A stretch of DNA of 64,000 nucleotides from Patulibacter americanus DSM 16676 (GCF_000420025.1 NZ_ATUD01000006.1:124001-188000), one strand, 5' to 3'. Counted from the stretch's first letter, positions 37,795 to 48,200 are shown. Notes: generated by a model not told the origin, from the letters alone. Translations and numbers: made by a program.

Positions 37795-38646
37795 GTGCCC
37801 ATCACGTTCACCCTGGACCTCGAGGACCATCGGGTCGGGACGCCCGCCCCGGTGCGGTGCGCCCGGCCCACGCACGACGTGCTGCGCTGGCTCGATCAGC
37901 ACGGCGCGCGGGGGACGTTCTTCGTCGTCGCCACGCTCGCTCACGAGGCGCCCGAGCTGATCCGGGCCGTCGCCGACGCCGGTCACGAGGTGGCGCTGCA
38001 CGCCCTGCACCACGTGCCGATCGCCGAGACGGGCGAGGCGCGGTTCCTGCCGGAGCTGCGCGAGGGCAAGGCGATCCTCGAGGACCTGACCGGCCGGCCC
38101 GTCGTGGGCTACCGGGCCCCGATCTTCTCGCTCACCGCGCAGACGCCTTGGGCCCCCGCCGCGTTGACCGAGGCCGGGTTCACCTACTCCTCCAGCGTGC
38201 TGCCCGCCAACAACCCGCTGCACGGCCTCGCCGGTGCGCCCCGCACCCCGTTCCGTTGGGCCGACGGGCCGGTCGAACTGCCCTGCCCGGTGTTCGGGCG
38301 CGGCTCTGCGACCGTGCCGTTCCTCGGCGGGGTCTACCTGCGGTACCTCCCCATGCCGATCGTGGAGTTCGTCGCCCGCCGCGCCGGACGCACCCCGGCC
38401 GGCTGGGCGTACACGCACCCCTACGACTTCGACACCGAGGAGCCGTTCGAGGTCCTCCCGCACGCGGGGTACGTGACGAGTCGCATCGTCCACCACCGCC
38501 GGCGGGGGACGCTGAAGCGCGTCGACCGGGTGATTGCCGCCGGCGGTGGGTTCGGTCCGCCCCTCGCCGAGCTGGCGGCGTCGCTGCCGGTCGACCGCCT
38601 GCCCACGTACTCCATCGAGCCCGGGGCCCCTGCGGCCCCGCGATGA
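37795..38646 (+). CDS. NodB-type polysaccharide deacetylase
   Basis: 283 residues. FTLDLEDHRVG holds the catalytic and metal-binding Asp pair near residues 7-11 (general base region), GHEVALHALHH carries the two metal His, VVGYRAPIFS is motif 3 and the late YTHPYDFD resembles the last motif. It matches the DUF3473-containing group tied to exopolysaccharide synthesis. It would remove N-acetyl groups from the glycan and has no signal peptide, so it acts in the cytoplasm or on the lipid-linked intermediate. GTG 37795, TAGCAT six bases upstream. Confidence 0.85.
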   Translation: MPITFTLDLEDHRVGTPAPVRCARPTHDVLRWLDQHGARGTFFVVATLAHEAPELIRAVADAGHEVALHALHHVPIAETGEARFLPELREGKAILEDLTGRPVVGYRAPIFSLTAQTPWAPAALTEAGFTYSSSVLPANNPLHGLAGAPRTPFRWADGPVELPCPVFGRGSATVPFLGGVYLRYLPMPIVEFVARRAGRTPAGWAYTHPYDFDTEEPFEVLPHAGYVTSRIVHHRRRGTLKRVDRVIAAGGGFGPPLAELAASLPVDRLPTYSIEPGAPAAPR

Positions 38647-38668
38647 CGGGCTTCGATACGTTCCTGCA

Positions 38669-39658
38669 GTGGTTCGACTGTCCCGAGAGCACCCGTGGCG
38701 GGCGCGTGTCGCCTCCATCGGGCGGTCGCCCTGGCTCCGCGTGGTCATCACCGTCGCCCTGCTCGCCGTGGTGGCGCGCCAGATCGACTGGTCCGCGATG
38801 CAGGACCGCGTCGAGAACGGGCATCCAGCTTGGGCCCTCGCGGCGGTCGCGCTCGTCATGGCGGCCCTGACCGTGGGTGCCCTGCGGTGGAAGCTGTTCC
38901 TGCGGGCGGCGGGGCTCGACCTGACCGTTCGCCAGATCGGCCGCGTCTATGCCGTCTCGACGTTCACGAGCACCTTCCTGCCGACCTCCGTCGGTGGCGA
39001 CGTCGCACGAGCGCTCCTGGTCGCGCGCCGGGGCAGCGCCTTGGCCCGCGCCGGCCTCACGGTCGTGCTCGACCGCGCCGCCGCCTTCGCTGGCCTGCTG
39101 GCTGTCGCCTTGGCCGCACTGGTGCTCAACCGCGACGCGGTGCCGACCGTGCAGGTGCATTCGCTGGTCGTCGTGCTCGTCCTGTGCGCCGTCGTCGGCG
39201 CCCTGGCGTTGCTCCTGATCGTGCGTCCCCCCGCCTGGATGGCGCGGCGCCTGCCGCAGCGCGCGGTGTCCCCGCTCCGGGAGGTCCGACGGATCAGTCA
39301 CGCCTCCATCGCCGTGCCGTCCGTCGCGGCCGGGGTGGCCGTGAGCAGCCTGCTCTTCCAGGTGCTGATCGTGCTGCAGATCTGCGCGATCGCCCGGGCG
39401 TTCTCCATTGACCTGACGTTCTCGGCCGCGGCGGTCGCCTTCACCCTGGTCACCCTCGCGATACTCATGCCCGTCTCGATCGGAGGCTTCGGCATCCGTG
39501 AGGGCAGCTACATCGTCCTGCTCGGGGCGTCCGGCGTGTCGTCCACCGACGCCACGCTGATCTCACTGGCAACGGTCGCCGTCCTCTTCGTGGCCAGCGT
39601 GCCCGGAGCCGTCCTCCTGGCCATGCACGGCATGCGCCCCGCTCTGGAGTCCGCATGA
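38669..39658 (+). CDS. UPF0104/AglD-like membrane protein
   Basis: 329 residues with about eight helices, of the lysylphosphatidylglycerol synthase transmembrane-domain type. Diagnostic pieces are RWKLFLRAAG, FLPTSVGGDVARALL and PVSIGGFGIREGSYIVLL. In polysaccharide loci this family is thought to act in lipid or glycolipid translocation, but the function is not settled. GTG 38669 follows TACGTT at six bases. An ATG at 38643 overlaps the deacetylase stop but reads another frame. The stop overlaps the next ATG. Confidence 0.82.
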   Translation: MVRLSREHPWRARVASIGRSPWLRVVITVALLAVVARQIDWSAMQDRVENGHPAWALAAVALVMAALTVGALRWKLFLRAAGLDLTVRQIGRVYAVSTFTSTFLPTSVGGDVARALLVARRGSALARAGLTVVLDRAAAFAGLLAVALAALVLNRDAVPTVQVHSLVVVLVLCAVVGALALLLIVRPPAWMARRLPQRAVSPLREVRRISHASIAVPSVAAGVAVSSLLFQVLIVLQICAIARAFSIDLTFSAAAVAFTLVTLAILMPVSIGGFGIREGSYIVLLGASGVSSTDATLISLATVAVLFVASVPGAVLLAMHGMRPALESA

Positions 39659-40044
39659 GCGCTCAGGCGGTACTCATCGCCCTCGGCGGCGCGCTGCTGC
39701 TCGCCTCCACCGTGGTGCTCGTCCGCCGGCAGCTGCTGACGATCCGCTACGGCCTCGGTTGGTCCGTCGCCGCGCTGTTCGCCATCGTCGGAGCCCCGGT
39801 CCTGGATGCCCTCGCGGACCACGTGGTGCGCGACTTCGGGTTCACGCCGACGGGCTTCTCCCTCGGCGTCTTCATCTCATGCCTCGCGGCCATCTGCGTG
39901 CAGCTCTCGATCTCGGTCTCCGGCATGCAGCGGGTCGCCCAGGACCTCGGCGAGTACAGCGCGCTGCTTGAGCAGCGGGTTCGTGCCCTCGAGGCGCAAC
40001 GCGCGCCGACCGCTCTAAACGCCGACGCGGAGCGCACACCGTGA
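39655..40044 (+). CDS. DUF2304 membrane protein
   Basis: 129 residues, three helices in the first 90 residues then a heptad-like helix (QDLGEYSALLEQRVRALEAQ) that could form a coiled coil. DUF2304 proteins are regularly encoded beside GT2 enzymes of the DPM1 type and are thought to assist them, which is the arrangement here. Coupled at both ends by four-base overlaps (ATGA, GTGA). Confidence 0.85.
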   Translation: MSAQAVLIALGGALLLASTVVLVRRQLLTIRYGLGWSVAALFAIVGAPVLDALADHVVRDFGFTPTGFSLGVFISCLAAICVQLSISVSGMQRVAQDLGEYSALLEQRVRALEAQRAPTALNADAERTP

Positions 40045-40784
40045 CAAGGCGCGTGCTGATCTTGATCCCGGCACTGAACGAGGAAGCCACGGTCGGCGGC
40101 GTCATCGCACGCGTCCAGGGCGCCGGGTTCGACGCCTGCGTCATCGACGACGGCTGCACGGACCGCACGGCCCACGTGGCCCGGTCGGCCGGCGCTGCCG
40201 TGCTCAGCCTGCCGAGCAACCTCGGCGTCGGTGGCGCGCTCCGGTGCGGGTTCCGGTACGCCCTGCTCAACGGCTACGACACGGTCGTGCAGGTCGACGC
40301 CGACGATCAGCACGACCCCGCGGCGATCGACCGCCTCCTGGCCACGATGGACGAGACGGGGGCCGACATGGTCGTCGGCAGCCGCTTCCTCGACGGGCGG
40401 GGGAGCTTCGCGGTCAGCCGCACGCGTCGGGTGGCCATGCGGGTTCTCGCGTGGCGCGTACGTGCGGCCCTGGGGACACCGATCACCGATGCCAGCTCGG
40501 GCTTCCGGGCCATAGGTCCGCGGCTGCTCATGCGGTTCGCCTCGGACTACCCCACGGAGTACCTTGGCGACACGGTCGAGGCGCTCGTGATCGCGGGCCG
40601 CGAGGGCGCGACGGTTGTCGAGTGTGCGGTCGAGATGGCGCCGCGCACGGCCGGCGTGGCGAGCGCCGGCGTCGTCGCGAGCACGTGGTACGTGCTGCGC
40701 GTCCTGCTGGCCGTCGAACTGATGCCCCGCCGCGCGCGCGGCGGCTCGCACACAGCGCTGACCCCTCAAGGAGGATCGCGATGA
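40041..40784 (+). CDS. GT2 glycosyltransferase (DPM1-like)
   Basis: 247 residues. LILIPALNEEATVGGVI, VIDDGCTDRTAHVARSAGA and VQVDADDQHDPAAI (normally DADGQHDP) show the GT2 core; the acceptor loop has DASSGFRAI. There are no C-terminal helices; membrane attachment may come from the DUF2304 partner. It probably makes a polyprenyl-phosphate sugar or initiates a side branch. GTG overlaps the preceding stop. Second enzyme of this type in the window after 28.2 kb. Confidence 0.87.
   Translation: MTRRVLILIPALNEEATVGGVIARVQGAGFDACVIDDGCTDRTAHVARSAGAAVLSLPSNLGVGGALRCGFRYALLNGYDTVVQVDADDQHDPAAIDRLLATMDETGADMVVGSRFLDGRGSFAVSRTRRVAMRVLAWRVRAALGTPITDASSGFRAIGPRLLMRFASDYPTEYLGDTVEALVIAGREGATVVECAVEMAPRTAGVASAGVVASTWYVLRVLLAVELMPRRARGGSHTALTPQGGSR
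40768..40774 (+). promoter_or_regulatory. Strong SD of the GNAT gene
   Basis: AAGGAGG six bases before ATG 40781. This is one of the few canonical SD sites in the window; it lies inside the 3' end of the GT2 gene. Confidence 0.7.
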
Positions 40785-41689
40785 GCGACGAACCGACCAG
40801 ACTGCTCCTCCGCGAGGTGTTCCCCGACTCCGATGTCGCGGACGCCGGCTATCTGCGGTGGCTGTACCGCGACGCCCCGAACGGCCCCGTCGTCGAGACG
40901 AACGTCGACGACGACGCCGGGCGCGCCGCCCACTACGCCCTGGTGCCCTGCCGGTTCGCGACGCCCAAGGGCGAGATCGGCGTGGCACTTTCCCTCAACA
41001 CCGCGGTCGCCGAGCGGGCGCGCGGGGGCGGCGTCTTCACGCGTCTGGCGGAGGCCACGATCGACCAGGCGCGTGAGCGCGGCATGGTGGCCGTCGTCGG
41101 CGTCGCGAACGCCAACTCGACCCCAGGCTTCCTGCGCCGCCTGGGCTTCACGCTGCTGGGGCCGCTGCCCGCGACGGTGCTCGTGCCCCGGCCCGGCCGC
41201 GGCGCGCGCATCGCCTCGGCGACGGCCGACGGGGTCGGTATCGCGGGAGACCCGGCGATCGGCGCGTTGCTTGCGGACGCGCCGCAGACGCGACGGGGCG
41301 TCGAGCCCGTCTGGACGCCCGAGACGCTCGCCTGGCGCCTGCGGTCCCCGCGACGGACGTACGCGGTGCACCGCGGGGACGGTCTCCTGGCGGTCTCGAC
41401 GGTCGAGCGTCGGTCCGGGGTGAACGTCGGGGTGATCCTGGCCGTGTTGGCCGACCACGACGTGGCACGTGACGAGGCCGACGCCCTGGTGCGGGCCGTC
41501 TGCCGGCATCACTCGGCTCCTCTCGCCCTGCACGTCGGTCGGCACGCGGGACTCGAACTCTCCGGGATCCCGCTGCCGGCGCGCCTACGACCGTCGCCTC
41601 TCAACCTCATCTTCCGGTGGCTCGACGACGAGCAGCGGGCGGCCCCGCACGTCGGACGCTTCGAGTTGCTGGACTTCGATGCGTACTAA
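40781..41689 (+). CDS. GNAT-superfamily acyltransferase-like protein
   Basis: 302 residues. The N-terminal half resembles GNAT N-acyltransferases: LRWLYRDAPNG is a known opening of the polysaccharide-linked GNAT group, and the AERARGGGVFTRLAEATIDQARERG stretch is the CoA-binding Q/RxxGxG/A region with helix. The C-terminal half, about 140 residues, is a second alpha/beta domain that may be a degenerate GNAT copy. It may acylate an amino sugar such as the one exposed by the NodB-type deacetylase. ATGA overlap with the GT2 gene. Confidence 0.75.
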   Translation: MSDEPTRLLLREVFPDSDVADAGYLRWLYRDAPNGPVVETNVDDDAGRAAHYALVPCRFATPKGEIGVALSLNTAVAERARGGGVFTRLAEATIDQARERGMVAVVGVANANSTPGFLRRLGFTLLGPLPATVLVPRPGRGARIASATADGVGIAGDPAIGALLADAPQTRRGVEPVWTPETLAWRLRSPRRTYAVHRGDGLLAVSTVERRSGVNVGVILAVLADHDVARDEADALVRAVCRHHSAPLALHVGRHAGLELSGIPLPARLRPSPLNLIFRWLDDEQRAAPHVGRFELLDFDAY

Positions 41690-41731
41690 CTGGTCCGCCG
41701 CACGCGGTGGCCGGCGAGAGGAGCCTGCACG

Positions 41732-43996
41732 ATGAGCCTGGCCGCGGTGCTTGGGTGCGCGGCGCTCATCGTCGGTGCCTCCCTCCTCGTCGGTCAGCTG
41801 ATCTGGAGGGTCTGCGGCGCGACGACGTGGCAGTGGTCCGCCGGCCCTGTGGGCCTGGCCGCGCTGCTCGTCGCCGGCCCCCCGTCGCTCCACATGCCGG
41901 GGCGTATGGCGTTCGTCGCCGTCCTCGTCCTGTTCCTGTCCGTGGCGGGGGCGGTGCTGCTCGTTCGCCGGCCCGCTATGCGCCCGCCACTGTGGGGCCT
42001 GCTGATCGCGGTGCCCACGCTGCTGCTGGTCCTCGTGCCGTTCGCGGCCAACAGCCGCGTCGGACTGCTCGGCGTGTCGTTCAACAACGACATGGCCGCC
42101 CACCTGCTGCTCGCCGATGCTCTGCGCTCGCAGGCGGTCGCCGACGTCTCGCCGCTGCTCGCCTGGTACCCGCTGGGCCCCCATGCGGTCGCGGCGTTCG
42201 TTGGCGCGGGGACGGGGGTGGACACCGACGTGGCGTTCACCGCCTTCACCGTCGCTCTGCCGGTCCTGACCGCCTTGGCGGCGCAGCACTTCGTGCGCGA
42301 CCTCGCCTGGTGGGCCCGACCGATCGTCGTGACGCTCGCGGCCATGCCGTACCTCGTGGCGGCGTACTACGCCCAGGGTGCCTTCAAGGAAGTCGCCATG
42401 GGCACGCTGCTGGTCGGCACCGCGGTGGCGGCGACTGCGGCGCACCGCTCGGGCTCCGTCGCGCGGTTCGTGCCGGTCGGGGTGTTGCTTGCCGGGATCG
42501 TCTCGATGTACGGGTACGTCGGTCTCGCGTGGCCCGTCGCGGGCCTTGGGCTGCTCGCCCTCGCCTGGGCCGTCGGTGCGGTGCGCGCCGACGGATGGCG
42601 GCCCGCGGCCCGGTGGCTGCTTCCCTCCGCCCTGCTGGGCTCGCTCGCGATGCTCGCGCTGCTCGTGCCCCAGGCACCCCGCATCAAGCGGTTCTACGAG
42701 TGGAGCGCCAACGCCGGTATCCGTAAGGACGACATCGGCAACCTGGCCGGGCCGATCGACCCGGAGGAGGCGCTCGGGGTCTGGCTGCAGGCCGACTTCC
42801 GCTTCCCGGCCACCGGATGGGTGACCGAGGTCGGCGTGATCGTCGTGATCGCACTCCTGCTCCTCGGCCTCGTCCGCGCCGTCCGGCGCCGCGAGCTCGC
42901 CCTCGTCACGATGTTCGTCGCGGCGGTGCTGGTCTGGTTCCTGAGCCGCCCGGGGCAGTCGCCCTACACCGTCGCCAAGGCACTTGCCATCGCGGCGCCC
43001 TTCGTGTTCCTCATCGTGGGACGCGGGGCGTTCGCGGCATTCAGTGAGGCCCGTGTCGAAGGCCGGGTGCGTCTTGCGCTCGCCGCCCGCGGTGTCCTCG
43101 TCGTCGCGGGCGCGGCCGTGGCGACCGCGGCCGTATGGTCGAGCGTCGGCGCCCTCCGGTACGGCCAGGTGGGCGACCGGACGCACTACCGCGACCTGAG
43201 CGCACTGCGCCCGGTGGTGAAGGGCGGACCGACGCTGTATCTCGGCGTTGACGACTTCGTCGCCTGGGAGCTCCGGGGCGTGCGCGTCACGCAGCCGATG
43301 TTCGCCGGCCCGGACTTCGCCCTCCGGCCGGAGAAGGGCTGGGCCTACGGACAGAGCTACGACGCCGACACCATCGAGCCCGCGACGTTCGACCGGTTCA
43401 CGTTCGTCGTCGCACCCAGGAACCCGGCGGCGAGCTCGATGCCGGCGAATTTCCGCGTCGTCGCCCGCCGGGGCGTTTATGACGTGTATCGCCGGACTGG
43501 CCCTACGCCGGACCGTCAGGTGCTGGAGGAGGGCCAGGCCGGCGCGACGGTCCTGGACTGCCGTGTCCCCGACGGTCGTCGGCTGAAACGCCGCGGCGGG
43601 ACGGCGGCAGTCCGGCCGCCTGCCGTCTCGGTGCCGCTCACGCCGATGGTGCCGGGTGATCGGGTCGACACGGGTGTGCGCCTGACGAAGGGGACGTGGG
43701 ACCTCGCCCTGCGGTACACGAGCCCCCGGGCCATCCGTCTGCAGATCGGCGATCTCGACACCCTGCTCCCGCCGGCGATGGAGCGGGTCGGTTCGGTCTG
43801 GCCGGCGGGGGCCGTTCGGGTCGCACGCACGGGTACGGTGCCGCTGCGGCTGACGGCGGACCGTACGCGCGTCGGCGGCGACAACGGCAGCGTCGCGCCG
43901 ACCGAGCTCGTCCTGCAGCGGCGGGGGAAGACCCGGATGGTGCCGCTGGCCGACGCCTGCGGCAAGCCGGTCGATTGGTACCGGGGCGCACGCTGA
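41732..43996 (+). CDS. Large polytopic membrane protein with outer C-terminal domain
   Basis: 754 residues. About 12 helices occupy residues 1-475, with AQGAFKEVAMGT in a loop and SPYTVAKALAIAAP later; both are shared with the 603-residue protein at 31.6 kb. A soluble domain (about 480-754) has an alpha/beta part around GPTLYLGVDDF and a final beta-sandwich (VSVPLTPM to the end). The second part is absent from the paralogue. GT-C transferase or polymerase is plausible. An AGAGGAG SD at 41717-41723 decides the start at ATG 41732. Its stop overlaps the next start by one base. Confidence 0.75.
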   Translation: MSLAAVLGCAALIVGASLLVGQLIWRVCGATTWQWSAGPVGLAALLVAGPPSLHMPGRMAFVAVLVLFLSVAGAVLLVRRPAMRPPLWGLLIAVPTLLLVLVPFAANSRVGLLGVSFNNDMAAHLLLADALRSQAVADVSPLLAWYPLGPHAVAAFVGAGTGVDTDVAFTAFTVALPVLTALAAQHFVRDLAWWARPIVVTLAAMPYLVAAYYAQGAFKEVAMGTLLVGTAVAATAAHRSGSVARFVPVGVLLAGIVSMYGYVGLAWPVAGLGLLALAWAVGAVRADGWRPAARWLLPSALLGSLAMLALLVPQAPRIKRFYEWSANAGIRKDDIGNLAGPIDPEEALGVWLQADFRFPATGWVTEVGVIVVIALLLLGLVRAVRRRELALVTMFVAAVLVWFLSRPGQSPYTVAKALAIAAPFVFLIVGRGAFAAFSEARVEGRVRLALAARGVLVVAGAAVATAAVWSSVGALRYGQVGDRTHYRDLSALRPVVKGGPTLYLGVDDFVAWELRGVRVTQPMFAGPDFALRPEKGWAYGQSYDADTIEPATFDRFTFVVAPRNPAASSMPANFRVVARRGVYDVYRRTGPTPDRQVLEEGQAGATVLDCRVPDGRRLKRRGGTAAVRPPAVSVPLTPMVPGDRVDTGVRLTKGTWDLALRYTSPRAIRLQIGDLDTLLPPAMERVGSVWPAGAVRVARTGTVPLRLTADRTRVGGDNGSVAPTELVLQRRGKTRMVPLADACGKPVDWYRGAR

Positions 43997-45207
43997 TGGC
44001 GGAGCCTTCCCGGGAGGACCCGCTGCAGCCGTCGCACGTCTGGATGGCCTACACGGGCATGCTCGGGCGCGAACCGTCGCCGCCCGAGATCGAGCACCAA
44101 CTCGCCTCCCTGACGACGACGGGCGAGCTACTCGACGTCATCATGGGATCCGAGGAGTACGCGGCACGGGTGAAGGCCACGCCGGCTGCCGTGCCGACGT
44201 CTCCCCCGCCGTCGAGGATCAACTGGTGGCACCCCGACTCGGCCGCCCACACGCACGCCGTCGGGACGGTCTCCGAGGGCGGGATCGCCGTCGTCGGCCA
44301 CCGCGGCTGGCTGTTCCTGTGCGGCGGCAGCAACAGCATCCTCGGACAGTTCGTCGGCGACGTCCCGATGGACGACGATTGGGCTCGCGGCTGGATAGGG
44401 CTCATGGAGCACCGGACACGGGAGATGGGCCGGGGCGGTCGGCTGACCGCGTCGATCGTGGTGCCCGACAAGCTGGCGGTCTACCAGGAGGACTACCCGA
44501 CGGAGTTGAGGCCGCATCAGGCACGTCCCGTCGAGCGGCTGCTCAACGAGTTCTCGCTGCCGCTGATCTACCCAGCTGACGAACTGCGGGCGGCTCGTGG
44601 CGACGGCCCCGTGTACCTGCGGACCGATACGCACTTCTCCTACCGCGGCAATCACGTCCTCTACGCCGCCGTGATGGCCGAGCTTGGCCTGCAGCCGCTG
44701 CCGTTCTCATCCCTCGCGGCCACGGTGCCGCACGTCGTCAGCGGCGACCTCGGGTCGAAGTTCGGCCCTGCGATCGTCGAGGTCGTCGAGGCGCCGGGGA
44801 CGATGGGCACGGCCACGGTGGTCGAGGACAACCGCGACGAGGTCGCCCGGACGGGCGGCCACATCGGTTCCCGGCGCGTCTACCGCAACGAAGCGGCGAT
44901 CGACGACCGATGCGTCGTGCTCTACGGCGACTCGTACGGGTTCGGCTCCACGGCCTACCAGGGGCTCGGCTGGTTCATGGCCCAGCACTTTCGCGAGGTG
45001 CACTTCGTCTGGACGCCGTTCGGCTGGGACGGCGCGTACGCTGACCGGGTCGGCGCGCAGATCGTGGTGTCCGAGACGGCGGAGCGCTTCGTCCCGCGGG
45101 TTCCCGCCCGCGACGTGGACGTCGACGCCCTCGTTGTGGCCGCGGTTTCGCGCGCCGGTGGCGTCAGCCCCGACGCCGTCTTCACCGACCGCCCCCACCG
45201 GGGCTAG
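43996..45207 (+). CDS. DUF4214-like plus AlgX/SGNH acetyltransferase-like protein
   Basis: 403 residues. The N-terminus YTGMLGREPSPPEIEHQLASL through GSEEYAAR (about 15-60) matches the DUF4214 repeat pattern (LGRxPxxxxxxxxxxxLxxG, SxEF). The rest resembles AlgX/AlgJ SGNH-type acetyltransferases: TDTHFSYRGNHVLY gives Asp and His, and VVLYGDSYGFGSTAY gives the Ser motif. It has no signal peptide, so it may act inside or be recruited by DUF4214. O-acetylation of the glycan is the likely role. TGATG overlap couples it to the membrane protein upstream. Confidence 0.8.
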   Translation: MAEPSREDPLQPSHVWMAYTGMLGREPSPPEIEHQLASLTTTGELLDVIMGSEEYAARVKATPAAVPTSPPPSRINWWHPDSAAHTHAVGTVSEGGIAVVGHRGWLFLCGGSNSILGQFVGDVPMDDDWARGWIGLMEHRTREMGRGGRLTASIVVPDKLAVYQEDYPTELRPHQARPVERLLNEFSLPLIYPADELRAARGDGPVYLRTDTHFSYRGNHVLYAAVMAELGLQPLPFSSLAATVPHVVSGDLGSKFGPAIVEVVEAPGTMGTATVVEDNRDEVARTGGHIGSRRVYRNEAAIDDRCVVLYGDSYGFGSTAYQGLGWFMAQHFREVHFVWTPFGWDGAYADRVGAQIVVSETAERFVPRVPARDVDVDALVVAAVSRAGGVSPDAVFTDRPHRG

Positions 45208-45260
45208 CGGCGCCCCGCCCGGCACCAATCCCACGCCCTGATCCCCAGGAGACCGTCCCT

Positions 45261-48200
45261 GTGAACATCTGCACGATCATCGCCAAGAACTACGTGGCCC
45301 ACGCGCGGGTGTTGGCGTCGTCGTTCACGGCCCACCATCCCGGGTCCCGGTGCTTCGTGCTCTTCGTGGACGACGTCGAGGGGTACCTCGACCTGGCGGA
45401 CGAGCCGTTCGAGGTCGTGCGAGCCGAGGACCTCGACATCGATCCGACGGATCTCGACGAGATGCGCGGGATCTACAACATCCTAGAGTTCTCGACGGCC
45501 GTGAAGCCGTGGCTGTTGCGGTACATGCTGGACCATCACGACGACGGGTCCGGCATCTGCTATTTCGACCCCGACATCCAGGTGCACAGCCGGATGACGG
45601 AGCTCGAGGCCGCGCTGCAGGAGAGCAGCGTCGTGCTCACCCCGCATCTCACCGCGCCCATGCCCCGCGACGGCAAGAAGCCGAGCGAGACGGACATCCT
45701 GATCGCGGGGGTCTACAACCTCGGCTTCATCGGGCTCTCCGCCAGCGACGAGACCGACCACCTCGTCGCGTGGTGGCAGGAGCGCCTGCGCACGGACTGT
45801 CGGGTCGACACGGAGAAGGGGTTCTTCGTCGACCAGCGGTGGATCGACTTCGTTCCCGGGATGGTCCGGAGCCTGCATCTGCTCGAGCTCCCGAGCTACA
45901 ACATCGCGTACTGGAACCTGCCCACCCGCCCCCTGGGCAAGGCGGGAGAACAGGTCGAGGTGGACGGGCACCCGCTGCGGTTCTTCCACTTCAGCGGCTA
46001 CTCGCCCGACCGCCGCGACCAGCTCAGCAAGCACCAGAACCGCGTCGTCCTGCGTGCGGACCCCGTCCTGCGCGAGCTCTGCGACGGGTACGGCGACGCG
46101 CTCGAGGCCGCCGGCTTCCAAGAGGTGCGGACGCTGCCCTACACGCACGACGTCCTGCCCAACGGGCTGCAGATCGACCACCTCTCCCGGGCCCTCTACC
46201 GAGCGGCCATCGAGGCAGGGGACTTCGAGGGCTCGATCTTCACCCCGATGGGCTCCAAGGACTTCCTCGCCTGGCTGCAGGAGCCCGCGCCCGGGTTCCC
46301 GGGTCTGACCCGCTACCTGCACGCCCTGTGGTCCATGCGCGTCGACCTGAGCGCCGCGTACCCAGACGTAGCGGCGTCGGACCTCGACGGCTTCATCGGC
46401 TGGGTGCGCGAGTACGGGCGCGAGCAAGTGCCGATCCCTGACGAGCTGCTGCCGCCGGCGGTGGCGTCGGGTGTGTCCGCCGAGCCTGCCGCACCGGCGC
46501 CGGCTGCGCCGGTCGAGCCCGTCGCCCCGTCGCCGGTGCCCTTCGGCGTCAACGTGGCCGGCTACCTGCGGTCCGAGCTCGGTATCGGCGAGGTGGCCCG
46601 GCAGCTGACGGGTGCGCTCGACACGACGCCCATCCCGTCCGTGCCCGTCGGTCTGGTCGCACCCGCGAGTCGCCAGGGACATGCGTACGTTGCCTCCGGT
46701 CACCGCGAGAACCCGTTCCCGGTCAACCTCGTGTTCGTCAACGCGGACGGACTGCCGGCCTTCGCGGACGACATCGGCGACGCGTTCTTCCGCGACCGTC
46801 ACACCATTGGCTACTGGTGGTGGGAGCTCGGCCGGTTCCCGGAGCACCTCGTGCCCTCGTTCGACCTCGTCGACGAGGTGTGGGCGGGGAGCGCCTTCGT
46901 GGCCGAGACCCTCGCGGCGGTGTCGCCGGTGCCGGTGGTGAAGATGCCCGTACCGATCGAGTTCGCCGCACCCCCGGCGCTCGCCCCCGGCGAGGCCGGC
47001 TGGCCCGACGCGTTCACGTTCCTGTTCTCATGGGACTACAACAGCGTCTTCCGTCGGAAGAACCCGTTGGCGCTCGTACAGGCCTACACCCAGGCGTTCG
47101 GCCCGGACGACGGCGCCGCACTCGTCCTGAAGTGCATCAACCACGATCGCGACCCGGCGCACCACGCCGAGCTGCGCCGCGCGATCGACGGTCGGCCGGA
47201 CATCCTCCTGTTCGACGACTACCTGTCCGTGCGGGACAAGAACCGCTTCATGGCGAGCTGCGACTGCTACGTCTCGCTGCACCGCTCGGAGGGGCTGGGA
47301 CTGACCATGGCCGAGGCGATGTACCTCGGCAAGCCGGTCGTGGCTACGAACTACTCGGGCAACACCGAGTTCATGACCGCGGAGAACAGCTTCCCGGTCG
47401 ACTACCGCCTGGTCCCGGTCGGCGACGACGCCGCGCCGTACCCCGCCGACGACGAGTGGGCCGAGCCCGATGTCGCGCACGCCGCCCGCCAGATGCGGCG
47501 GGTCTTCGACGACCCGCAGGAGCGACGCCGGCGGGCGGACCGAGCCGCGGCCGACATCCGGGAGCGGCACTCGCCGAAGGCGGTGGGCCTGCAGCTCGAA
47601 CGCCGGCTGCGGCGCATCGAGGGCGCCCGGGCGGCTTCGGGCGCGCGGCTGGAGGCGGTGCCCCGCTCGGCCGAGGTCACCCGGGCCGCCGACGACCTCG
47701 CCCGGCTCGTCGAGCGCGGCACCGTACCCCGCCGGCCGTCGCGGTTCGGCCGCCCGGGCGCAGCGGTCCGCAAGGTCGCGCTGCGCGCGATGAAGCCGTA
47801 CACGACGTACCAGCAGGACATCAACTACACCGTGATGGAAGCCGTGGCGAAGGCCCGTGACGAGGCGCTGAACGCCCTGGGGCGGACCGCGGCCCGCGAG
47901 GTCGAGGACCAGGCGACGGTCCTCGCCGAGCTGCGGCGCCAGGCGCAGCGGATCGACGTCCTCGGAGAGCGGCTGGCGGACGAGGTGATCCAGCGCGGTC
48001 GGCTGCAAACCGACGCTCAGCCGATCCTCCAGGACGCCCAGCGCCTGGTCCAGGAGGTCCGGTCGGTGCCGTACATGTCCTCGGACGTGTTCCGGGTGCG
48101 GGACGCCGGCCCGGCGGGACGGGTCCTCGGGTACGACCACGCCGGTGAGGACCGCAGCCCTGCCGAGGACTACCGGGCCTTCGAGGACCTGTTCCGCGGG

